DNA of 64,000 nt from Panicum virgatum. Taxonomy: Eukaryota; Streptophyta; Magnoliopsida; Poales; Poaceae. Positions within the stretch are counted from its first letter, which is position 1. Each line of letters begins with the position of its first letter. The stretch is taken from the NCBI RefSeq assembly GCF_016808335.1, contig NC_053143.1, positions 186,001 to 250,000 on the forward strand, read 5' to 3'. A program made the translations under genes and the position numbers. The notes below the pieces were generated by a model, which saw nothing but the letters and a program-made list of their open reading frames with translations, ran no database searches and had not been told where the DNA came from. Shown here piece by piece: positions 33,582 to 43,330 of the stretch.

Positions 33582-35757
33582 CTGAGGGAAGAATGGAAGT
33601 AATGGTAAGCGATGAGGCAGAGTTTATGAAGAAGAAGCAGAATAATTAACTGCATGCTATGCAAGGGAGCAATAGCAAGCACATCTTCTGTATAAGAGCC
33701 TAAATACCATTGCATTCAATATACAGAGCAACGGGTCTTAGACTCTTAGTTATGAGCTCTGAACTGAGATGACAGTTGGTAGTAAGTCAAGCACATCCAT
33801 TGGATTTGGATCATCTATTATCTTATTATTTGGCCAACAAACGGAGCTTCCACGTTCGCTCTCAAGGTCTAGAAATTCCCACGTTAATCGGAGAAAAATG
33901 AAAATTTGAAATTACCCACCACTGCCATTACGAAAAAAATAGTCCAAAATACCCATATACATATTTATAAATTACCCACCAGTGCCATTAAAATATATTT
34001 CTATTTATAAATAAAAATCTATCCATCATTTTGCATATATATCAAACTACATATCGTGCATGCCTATAGGATACTAGCGACGCAAACAATTAACATGTTT
34101 TACCACACACATATCTTATTATATCACCAAAAATCCAAATGGACCTTCATGATTATATTATTATTAGCCAAAATAATTCTAGGCTTTGCACTATATTAGA
34201 CTACCACATGGCCTGTAGTGATCATGATGAGAGGGTGGCCAAAGTTGGGCCAGCGATGAGGATCATAGAGTTGGAGGCTAAGAGCAAGGGTAATCGCCGC
34301 GCCGCAAGGTTCTTCATCCTCCGTGGAGTCTGGAGACTGTCAATCATCTACTGCCTACTGGTGATTTTTGACGTGCATATCCGCAGACCCAATGCAAGCA
34401 CAAGGCCACTGCACGTCCAACCTAATCCTTTTTCACAATCCTCCTGCATCACTGTCCTTGCCGATGGAGAGTTGTTGACATTACTCCAAAGGTTTGTTAC
34501 CAACATTGCTACAAGACATTACCGCACCTTACAATTAACACCACAAGCTCAGAAAAAACTTAACACCACAAGCAGATCAGGAACTAGGACAATATCGATC
34601 AGACCATGATTTGTATAGTAAGCTCATCAGACTTAAACATAAACATAGGTTGCTAAAATTCTAAATGGAATCTTGTGCTCTGCACTATGGAGATTTGTTG
34701 GCTTTCAAAAAGCAAGAAACTTGGATCAATTGTTCCACAACAGAAACTAGACCATGGAGGCATGATGCCATGCAACATATGATAGAATTAAATATAGTAG
34801 CAACAGACGACCAAGAGGATCATAAAGTAGAGAAGCTAGCAAAAGAACAACTGAGTCAGTTGAACTGAGCAGTGGGCAGCTGCAAGGGTTGGTAGATAAA
34901 AAACATGCTACTACTACTAGCGAATGGTAGTAGCTAAGATCGAGGAGATAGGCAGTCGTGACAGGGTTACCGTTGTGCGCTTGCTATACACGGCCACATC
35001 ACTGACAACGAAAAATGTAGGCAAAAGGAGGCACCACTGCACTAGCAGCAGAGAAGCACTCTTAATTACTGAAGCAAGTAGCATGTGATGAGAAAGATTT
35101 AAGTTTATAAATAATAATTAGATAAAAAGATATAAGATATATTTAGAATATCAATACTAGCCGCGCATTTCGGGTCACCTCACTAGTTTCTGAGTAGTCA
35201 AGCATAATAGTAAATTTCCTGAATTTGATGCAGATTTGCCTGTGTTGTGAAAAGAACTGGTACTGCTACTTGTAACCTGATGTGTGTAATGATTAGTTTG
35301 TTGATGACCTCATTTGTAGTCGGTTATGTAGTTGTGAGCTGCAATGTGAGAGCAGAGTGCAACAATACTACCAAATGGTAGCAAAAAGTGTCCAAAACTG
35401 AGCAGCACCCCCTGTACCTGTACTAGAAGGGAATGCGGACAGGCAAGCAGGTAGAGTTGGCCCAGAGAAGAGATGGATACATAGAGAAAGGAGAGAGAGC
35501 GAGAGGGACAGCGATTGAAATTGAATGAAGGTCATTCCCTCCGTCGCTGTCCCATCCCATTGCCATCCATCATCCCAAGGAGGAGGAAGGTTGTGGAATA
35601 AATAAAAATGGAATCTTTGAGGAGGGAGGGATGGAGTTGACCTCACCACGATCCATGGAAGCAGCAAGTCAACTATTGGTAGGAGAGAGCGAGTAGATGA
35701 AAAACCAAACCGGCGGATCAAGATGAACAATCATCATCTACTAAAAAGGAAGAAGTT
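33582..35757. other. Non-coding region upstream of the PLC remnant, possible Helitron end
   Basis: No EF-hand exon of PLC could be recognised on either strand. AT-rich DNA at 33850-34130 contains two near copies of 'aattacccaccactgccatta'. A plus-strand open frame at 34139-34609 is unrecognised and may be chance. At about 35158-35188 a degenerate GC hairpin (gccgcgcatttcgggtcacc) is followed by CTAGT, which resembles a Helitron 3' terminus, but no 5' end was found. A CT-rich tract on the minus strand (35470-35520) could be an old 5' UTR. Confidence 0.35.
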
Positions 35758-35922
35758 CACGTTACCCCCCCTTAAGTCTTTCTGAAGTCTAAGTTTCAAC
35801 CCCAAAGTCTAAAACCGTTCAACTGAGGTCCCTAAACTCCTGAAACCGTGCACCCCCCGGCAGCCTTCCAGCCCGGTTTTGCGCCACGCTGGCCTCCACG
35901 TCAGCCCCTGGTCAGCATCTCT
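35758..35922 (+). repeat. Left terminal inverted repeat of the MULE-like element
   Basis: It pairs with 37190-37365 in reverse orientation, roughly 80-85 percent identical by eye, with a few short indels. Confidence 0.8.
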
Positions 35923-36092
35923 CACCTCCGCGTCTTCTCCGCCTTCCGTGCCTTCCTCCTCGCGCGCCACCACCTCCCTCCGCCCCACCGGGACGAGGAG
36001 GTGGGAGGATGGGGGCGTGCGCCCACACCACGCATCGCCGGTCACCGTCCTCGCGCGCGCGGGGGAGGGGAGAAATGACCCGATCCTTCCCA

Positions 36093-36320
36093 ATGGGCAA
36101 CTTCACGTCGTGCACGCTAGCGAGGACGGGCAGCGCCGGACCACTTCCTGGCGGACGCGCACGTGTTGCAACCAGGCGGCGGGTCGAGGCGCTCCCAGCG
36201 GACAAGGGCCTCGCGCACGGGGTGTTGTACGCCGCGCTCCCCATGAAGCGCCTCGACTCCCCCGTTGCGCCCGCCGACGTGGCGCGCTTGGCGGCCGCGA
36301 TGGTCGCGAGCGGCAAAAAG
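36093..36320 (+). pseudogene. Captured fragment of a DUF4228/PADRE-domain gene
   Basis: The sequence begins MGNFTSCTLA, as many DUF4228 proteins begin (Gly2 myristoylation-type start). In a second frame it contains a FLADA..VLQPGG stretch, then returns to the first frame with VEALPADKGL, GVLYAALPMKRLDSP and VAPADVARLAAAMV. The frame changes and a missing stretch after the N-terminus show internal deletion. DUF4228 proteins are plant stress-responsive proteins of unclear activity. The open frame of 229 codons (36009-36698) that spans it is a by-product and not an intact protein. Confidence 0.6.
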
Positions 36321-36622
36321 GCGCAGGCGAGGAGGAGGCTGAGGCCTGCGTCGTCGCCCGCCGCCACGGCCAAGGTGGCCGCCGTCGTCGTTGTGCCGCC
36401 CGAGGGCAGGCAGGCGGCACCCCGCCGTCTCACCGCCACAGGTTTCAGACCCGCCGAGGGTGGGCGCAGCGGCGCAGCCACGAGTCTCCTCAGGTCCATG
36501 AGCACCGCCCACCGTCGGCCGACGCTCCCCGCAACCGGCCTGTGCGAGCCGTGCGCGGCCTGCCCCGGGCCGCCCATGCCTGCTGCGAGCAGCCCCCGCC
36601 CCCGCACTCCGCGAGTCGTCAC

Positions 36623-36713
36623 GGGCGTCCATGGTGCAACCGCATCTGCTGGGGCTAATTGCAGGCGTCCATGGAGCAACTGCATCTGCCCAGGATAATT
36701 GCAGGCGTCCATG
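36623..36713 (+). repeat. Three-copy 40-41 bp tandem repeat inside the MULE-like element
   Basis: Units start 'ggcgtccatgg' at 36623 and 36664, with a partial third at 36704. The first two differ at only a few positions. Confidence 0.85.
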
Positions 36714-37189
36714 CTTGCCAAAACCAGCAGCTAGCATCCTCTCCTCCCTGTCTTCCTCCTCAAGAACTCAAGCGCCACCAGCTCAAATCCCCAACTCCAA
36801 GCACGATGCTTCCTGTTCCTGAAGATCTCAGCTCAAATATGCCGATCAAGCGTCACCCTCTTAACTTTGGTGAGACAAATTGAACCATATCATCACTGAA
36901 TCATTTACCTACCCCACGAGATGCTGCTGCTGGGGCGGCGGCGGCTGCATCGGCAGCGGGGGCGTGACGAACTTCGCATCCGCCAGTGGTGCGGATGGGG
37001 CTGGGTCGAGGACATGGAGGCCGAGGCGGAGGGGGAGGATGGGTTGGCGGTGATGGAGGACACCGTGAGTTGCAGGTCCCAGTTGTGCGCGGCAGAGCAC
37101 ATGGAGCAGGGGTGCAGACTGGGCAGTGCCTCCCGCACGCTGGCGCCGCGGCGCCGCCGCTGCGCTCAACACCTTTCCCGGGCCTGGAC

Positions 37190-37365
37190 CTCGGCGAGAT
37201 GCTGTCCAGAGGCCGACGTGGAGGCCAGCGTGGCGCAAAACTGGACTGGAAGGGTGCCGCGGGGTCAAAATGCACGGTTTTATGAGTTTAGGGCATCAGT
37301 TGAACGGTTATAGACTTTGGGGTCAAAACTTAGATTTCAGAAAAAGAGTTGAGGGGGGTAACGTG
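37190..37365 (-). repeat. Right terminal inverted repeat of the MULE-like element
   Basis: It is the inverted partner of 35758-35922. The outer end reads ...gggtaacgtg into non-element DNA. Confidence 0.8.
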
Positions 37366-37385
37366 GATTTCTTCTTTTTTTTAGA

Positions 37386-38359
37386 AATCTCCGGTTGATC
37401 TATCTGCGCTGGACTCCCCATTCATAGAGGAGGAAATCTGGGCTGCTATTAAGGAATGGCCGGTTGACAGGGCTCCTAGGCCGGACGGTTTCACCGGCGC
37501 TTTCTATAAAAGTTCCTGGCATATCATTAAGAGTGACATCTTGGCTGGGTTTCGAGCCTTCCACCAGGCCAATGGGGGTGGTTTCTCATGCCTCAACAAT
37601 GGCCTTGTTATACTGCTTCCCAAGCGTCCTAGCGCTGCCACACCTAGTGACTTTAGGCCCATCGCAATGGTTCACAGCTTTGGCAAGCTTGTGTCCAAGG
37701 TCCTTGCGTGTAGGTTGGCGCCTCACATGAAGCTGCTAGTGGGAGCCAACCAGACGGCGTTCATTCGGGGTCGGTCGATCCTTGACAGCTTCAAGTATGT
37801 TCAGAGTGCAGCCGCCTTGTTCAGAAAGAAAAGGATTCCAAAGATGTTGCTGAAGCTTGACATCTCCAAGGCACTCGACATGCTCTCTTAGGCCTTCCTG
37901 CTTGAAGTGCTCCAGGCTCTGGGATTCAGTACCAGGTGGAGGGACTGGGTGGCCGTGTTGCTTGCCTCAGCGTTCTCCCGTGTACTAGTTAACGGTCTTC
38001 CTAGTCCCAAGATTTTTCATTGCCGTGGAGTGCGACAAGGCGACTCCCTCTCCCCGCTACTGTTTTGTCTTGGCCATGGACAGTCTGAGTCGGCTTGTCA
38101 GCAGTGCGGTGGAGGCAGGCGCACTGTAGCGCCTCGAGCTGCCTCAGGTGAAACACCATTGCAGCCTTTATGCTGATGATGCTATCCTCTTCGCTAGCCC
38201 AACTCTGACCGAGGCGTCGGCGCTCAAGATGCTGCTGCACATGTTCGGCGTTGCTTCTGGACTCAAGGCCAACAACAGCAAATGTTCCATCACTCCAATT
38301 TCTGCTACGAGCGAGGACCTGACCGAGGTAGCAGCAACGCTAGGCTGCGTGGTCATAGA
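37386..38359 (+). pseudogene. L1-type LINE, reverse transcriptase part (first piece)
   Basis: The translation gives a plant L1 reverse transcriptase: APRPDGFTGAFY, NNGLVILLPKR, FRPIAMVHSFGKLVSKVLA, NQTAFIRGRSILDSFKYV and YADDAILFA. It starts inside the RT domain, so it is 5' truncated and lacks the endonuclease. A W-to-stop change (TAG near 37889) and frame changes near 38080 break it. It stops abruptly at 38359 where the Sirevirus LTR begins, and continues after 49523. Confidence 0.88.
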
Positions 38360-38572
38360 CCGATGGACCGTGCGGTGAACGGCGGTGAAGGGCAGTCGGG
38401 ACCAGAGCTCGGATCGGGCGGCAGCTGTGACGTCCACTCCTGGATCGAGGGCGCAAGCGGCGACGGAAGGCGGGTTTGTTGGTTTGCGCCACAAAACCAA
38501 GGAGGCGGACGGCGGTTGAAGACGCCAAGTCGTGGAGGTGACGGGCGTCGACGGCGTCTAGGGCCTCGCTGC

Positions 38573-39208
38573 CAGGGTTCACCAAACCGGCCGGAACCGG
38601 TCCGGTTACCGCGGTTACCGGTCTAACCGGCCCGGACCGGTTCCGGTTCCGGCCGGTTTTAAACCGGCCCAAATTCAAATTTTAAATTTGAATTCTATAA
38701 AATGGAAAAATCCCAAAAAAATCTTAAAAATACTTCAAGTTGCGACGAATTTAATGATGTCAATTTTTTTCAAATATTCGTTCATTTAGTATACTTTGCG
38801 AGCATTTGAAGTTAAACAAAAAAAACGTGCATACAAAAGTATACAAATACAATGTAAAAGTAGTACAAAAAAAGATTGGAGGGTTCATTTAGGCTAAAAT
38901 ATGTTATACAAACATTCATTTAGTATACTTTGTGGATATTTGAATTTAAACAAAAAAAGAAAAAAAATTGAATTTAGCGGGTTACCAGTCAAACCGACCG
39001 GTTACCAGTCAAACCGACCGGTAACCGGTCAAACCGGACCGGTAAACCGGTCTAACTGGCCGGTTAGCCGTTCGAAACCGGTATAACTGCGGGTTTTGAA
39101 TTCAAATTTGAGTTTGACCGGTTTTTACCGGTAACCGGTCAAACCGGACCGGTTAGCCGGAACCGGGCGCCGGCGGTTCGGTCCAAACGGTCGGATAAAA
39201 AAACCCTG
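38573..39208. mobile_element. Non-autonomous hAT element, 636 bp
   Basis: The ends are CAGGGTT...AACCCTG. The 8-bp duplication CTCGCTGC lies at 38565-38572 and 39209-39216. The 3' LTR has the unoccupied site (one copy of ctcgctgc near 48305), which proves the boundaries. Subterminal regions are packed with ACCGGT and AACCGG words. There is no transposase frame. Confidence 0.96.
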
Positions 39209-39489
39209 CTCGCTGCGAGCGAGGAGGTGACGGGTGTCGGGCGGCGTCTAGGGCCGTCAGAAGGCCGAGGCGGGAACGGCGTCGAGGGCCACGGCGTGGA
39301 GGCAGGAATCTTCCCGCGCGTGAGGTTTTGGCGGTTTTCTCAAAACCGCCCACCTACCCGGGTTTCGCGGACCCTCCAAAACCGCGGACTGGATCTTCAT
39401 CAAGACGGCGGCATCGTAGAGAAGACTTCGTTCCGAATAAAGAACCTCGGCCGTCGGATGAGATCGTGTACAGGGGGTGCTGCAGGCCA

Positions 39490-39608
39490 ACCGGTCTGAC
39501 CGGTCCCTGGCACCGGTCTGACCGGTCTAACCAACCGGTCTGACCGGTCCAGCGTACCGGTCTGACCGGTCCAGCGTACCGGTCTGACCGGTCCCGCGGG
39601 TATAAATA
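39490..39608 (+). promoter_or_regulatory. Palindrome array and TATA box, 5' LTR of Sirevirus 1
   Basis: Five units of the near-palindrome ACCGGTCTGACCGGT (39490-39593) lie immediately before TATAAATA (39601-39608). The transcription start should lie about 30 bp downstream. Confidence 0.75.
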
Positions 39609-40477
39609 TCCCTTCACTTGTGTTAGGTTGGGTGCGGCTTTGGTATTGTGTCCGTGAATTGTTCTATCTCCCAGGCCGCCGCCCCTGTGTTCCTCTCCCT
39701 CTATTCTTCTCTTTAGAGTAGATTTGGTTGATGGATTTGTGAGACCTTGTGTGGATTTGATTGGGAAAGGAGGCCCTAACATCCTCGTGCCCTCTGGGAT
39801 TTTTGAATCAATCCCATCTCCTCGTTTTGTGCCCTTCTGTGATGGATTTTCGACTTCGTTTTTGGCGCACTTGATTGCGAGGAGGCTACGAGTTCTTTGC
39901 TGCGATTCCCGTGCTTCTAGCCCTGTCCTAAACCCTCTGGAATCACGAGCTCTTTTGAATTGGATTTATTGAGTTCTTGAGAAAACCCCAATCCTTCTTG
40001 ATCTCCCCTCGAATTCTCAAGATTCTTTGATCTTTAGGACGAGATCTCTTGGGGATGTGTTCACGGGGTAGGGACGAAGCAATCCCCCAAGTTTCATCGA
40101 TTTTCATGGTCATTTGGTCGAGATTCACCGTTTGAATCAAAGTTCTTCGGGGTTTTCTGGGTGCTGCCGGTCAGACCGGTAGGCAAGACCGGGCAGACCG
40201 GTCTGCTCGCTTTTGAACGGACTCGACCGGTCAGACCGGTCCAGGCAGAGAAGTCTGCTGTTTTCTCTCGATTCGCTTCCGATTTGCTTCGTGTTTTCGC
40301 TCACCATTCGAGGCCTTTTCTGTTGGTTTAGCTTTTCTATAGCTACTCCAAACTTTGGTCAGAACGCTTGAGTGCTTGGGTGATTTTCGGGATATAGGCC
40401 GACGATTCAAATTTTGAAAGAAATTTTGATCGGCTCTCATTCACCCCCCCTTTGGTCGCCGGCTTCGGTCCCTCAAT

Positions 40478-40490
40478 TGGTATCAGAGCC
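40478..40490 (+). other. Primer-binding site of Sirevirus 1
   Basis: TGGTATCAGAGCC, complementary to initiator tRNA-Met, begins two bases after the LTR end, as in most plant copia elements. Confidence 0.92.
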
Positions 40491-40539
40491 AGGTTGAGGT
40501 TTTCAGTACCTTAACCAGTTCGAAAACCACTCGGCGACC

Positions 40540-43330
40540 ATGACGAGTCTTGGTAAGATCCCGGTGTTTTCCGGCGAGGACTATGCCTACTGGAAGGTTC
40601 GCATGAGAGCCTTCCTGCAGAGCATGGGAGCCGATGTCTGGGAGATTACCACGAACCACCTTTACGAGGTGTTTGCTGTTCGGACCACACCTCTCCAGGT
40701 GACCCAGCACGAGGCTAACGCCAAGGCCGTCAATGTCTTGTTCGCTGGCGTTTCTCGTGCGGAGTTCTCACACGTCCAGGTTTTTCAGGAAGCCCACAAA
40801 ATTTGGACGTGCCTTGAGAACTACCACGAGGGTACACCTCAGGTAAAGGCCAGACTGTTCGAGACTCACCGGCGTGAGTACGAGAACTTCACACAGGAGC
40901 CGGGTGAGAGCATTGACTTGATGTTCAGTCGTTTTCAGTCGATTGTGAACAAAGTCAATGCGAACAGATCTGCTGGAGCCCTTGAGTACACAGAGCACGA
41001 GAAGGCTCTCAAGTTGCTCTACGCACTTGACTGCTCTGTGTGGGATCTCAAGGTGAACACGATTATTGAGTCTGCAGGCTATGAGACTCTGATCATGAAC
41101 GAGCTTTTCAGCAAGCTCAAGGCCACGGAGGTGGATAACCAGACACGAGCCAAGCTCAATGGTGCCCCTCCTTCCAAAAGCGTCGCTCTTGTGACTGGCC
41201 CAGGTGGATCGAGCTCTAACGCTAACTCTGCTCTTGGCTTTTCTCTTGCCTCTTTGCCTTCTGTTTCAGATGAGTAGCTGGAGACGCTGGGCGACGATGA
41301 CTTGTGCCTCCTGATCAGCAAGTTCCAGCGTGTCTACCACAACAGGTAGAGGAAGAAGAACCCCGGGTGCTACAACTGCGGTGATCTGAACCACTTCGTC
41401 GCCGATTGCCCCAAGAAGTCCGGCGATGGCCAGAACAACTCCTTCGACTACTACCGCCACCGTGACCGCGACGAGGGAGGCTCCAACAAGGAGCGTCAGC
41501 GCCACAAGCACCGCAGTCGTGACCAGGGAGGACGCTTCGACAAGGAGTCGCTCAAGAAGCGCTTCCAGTACAAGGCCAAGAAGCGGGAGAAGGCCTTCCT
41601 GGCGCAGCTCAGCGACCTCGACAAGAGCTCCGACACCGACCGCTCTTCTTCACCGACCTCCGACGACGACGACAAGAAGAAGAAGAAGCGGGACAAGGAA
41701 GCCACCGGCTTCATCGGCCTTTGCTTGGCGGCCGGTCGGCGCAAGAGCTTCTGCACTATGGTGGGCGAAGCCGATGGTGCTCGTGCGTCTTCGGGTGGAC
41801 ATGCTACACCGACGCACTCCGGCTCTTCTCCTGGATCCGAGAGCGATTCAGAGGTAAACTCCACGATCGACCTGCTTGATACAGAGGTTAGGGAGTTGTA
41901 CGCCGCTCTCGACAACCAGAAGAGGCTGCTTAAGGAAGCAGCTAGAGAGCGTAGAAAGTTTAGGGCTGAGCTGGCTTGTGCTAGGGAGAAATCTAGTGAG
42001 GATGAGTGCGCTGGCTGCATATCTCACATGAATGATCTTATTGCTCTCCATGCCAAGCATGATGAGAACGTCGCGAACTTAGATATTGCTAAGATTTCGC
42101 TTTCTGACATGTCTCACGAGCTGGCCAAGGCCAAGCATGAGCTTGAACTTGTCAAGGACGCTCCCATTGTTAGTGATGTGCTTGAATGCGATGAGTGTCC
42201 TATCTTCAAGTCTGATCTAGCTTCTTTGCAGTCCAAGTTTGCTACTGTTTGTTTGTGAACTAGAGGAGCTTAGATCTAGGCCTGCTTTGCTTGGCGCTTG
42301 TAAGCTTTGTCCCACGTTTAGGTTGGAGCTAGAGGAGAAGAACGCTTTGATCAAGTCTTTTGGAAAGACTAAGGTCGTAGAGTCTAGCCCACCTATTGAC
42401 TGCTCTGTTTGCCCTGGTTTGATTGCTGATCTGGATAGTCTTGCGGTAGAGAAAGCCAACTTGGAGAATGAGAATACCTATCTTAGGGCGATTCTGAGTT
42501 GGGTTTCTAGCAGTGAGCCGCAGTTGGGCATGATGATTAAGCAGTTCAAGCGTGGTGATGGGTTTGGGGTCGGTTACACATACATGAATTCAGACTTTGA
42601 CAGGTTGTATGGTAAGATTGGCAAGGCTGCTGGAAACACTGCTAGCACGAGCACACAGCCTTCGCTTGTTGACCCCGCGGATGGTGTGCTTAAAGAACCA
42701 CCGAAAGCACCTCCGCAGAAGCAGGTTTGGGTTCCAAAGCCCAATGCGCTGAGAAACCCCCTCGACACGCTCCCTGCTGCCACAGCCCAGGTTGCCCAGA
42801 AGAAGAGGGCCGCTCCTCCCCGTTCGCAGGCTAGGCCTCCACCTCCCAAGTGTGAGGTGAGGTACCACTGCGAGTTCTGTGACAGGGAAGGTCACCTGGA
42901 GGAGTTTTGCTTCAGGAGGAAGCGGGCTATGAGGAGAGAGCAGGAGAGACGGAACGCGGACATGTACTCTGCTCGGGTGCATGGTCCTTCTCGGCGTGGT
43001 GATAGGCGAGATGCTAGGGCGCGCCGTGTAGGTGGAGGTCAGGGAGACGGTGGTGGTTACCATGCTCCAGCGGGTGGTCGCTTTGCCGGTCGTGCTCCTG
43101 GTCGTTTTCAGTACAGCTATGGACCACGGGACCGAGGCTTTGGAGGAGGTTTTGAGGCTCCACGCTTTCCTCGCGGTGGTGTTCGTCAGTCACGCGGTAG
43201 ACGGGACGGGGGATACGCTTTGTCTGGTTTTGCTAACCCTTCTGTAGAGCAAATGGCTCGACACTGGTTTGCTTCTCACTTTGCTAACCCCAGTGTGGAT
43301 ACATTTGCTCACCCTTTGTCTCACTACTGA
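40540..43330 (+). pseudogene. Sirevirus 1 gag, broken
   Basis: It starts at Met 40540 (MTSLGKIPVFSGEDYAYW), a copia gag core (WTCLENYHEGTPQVKARLFE, ALKLLYALDCSVWDLKVN). In-frame TAGs follow at 41275-41277 and 41347-41349, then a first zinc knuckle (CYNCGDLNHFVADC) and a Lys/Asp/Ser-rich and coiled-coil stretch. An extra T near 42252 shifts the frame. In the new frame (42239-43330) come further coiled coil, a second Cys/His knuckle (CEFCDREGHLEEFC) and an Arg/Gly-rich tail. A large gag with coiled coil and two knuckles fits Sireviruses. Confidence 0.88.

Larger units (their letters stand above)
35758..37365. mobile_element. Pack-MULE-like element with long terminal inverted repeats
   Basis: About 165-185 bp at the left (35758-35922) match, inverted, the right end (about 37190-37365). 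Both start CACGTTACCCCCC and share 'accccaaagtct', 'ccgttcaactga' and 'gttttgcgccacgctggcc'. TIRs of this length and style are typical of Mutator-like elements that carry gene fragments. The interior is much more GC-rich than its surroundings and contains a broken DUF4228 gene piece and another GC-rich, possibly captured, segment (36905-37190). I could not find a convincing 9-11 bp target duplication, so the superfamily is inferred. No transposase is present. Confidence 0.68.
38360..40475 (+). repeat. 5' LTR of Sirevirus 1, truncated and interrupted
   Basis: It aligns with 48067-49523 of the 3' LTR. The equivalent of 47931-48066 is absent. The hAT element at 38573-39208 interrupts it. Excluding that, about 1472 bp remain. 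It has five ACCGGTCTGACCGGT units where the 3' LTR has three, and lacks about 30 bp present near 48260 in the other copy. Confidence 0.92.

Noticed and set aside
34139..34609. 156-codon plus-strand frame considered as a gene
   Set aside because: There is no recognisable domain, no intron or UTR signal, and it lies in AT-rich transposon-like DNA.
35368..35730. Minus-strand frame considered as the missing N-terminal exon of PLC
   Set aside because: It has no EF-hand residues or similarity to the PLC N-terminus, and is largely a translated CT-repeat.
36009..36698. 229-codon frame in the MULE-like element considered as a complete gene
   Set aside because: The DUF4228 similarity switches between frames and lacks the central part, so it is a captured, broken fragment.
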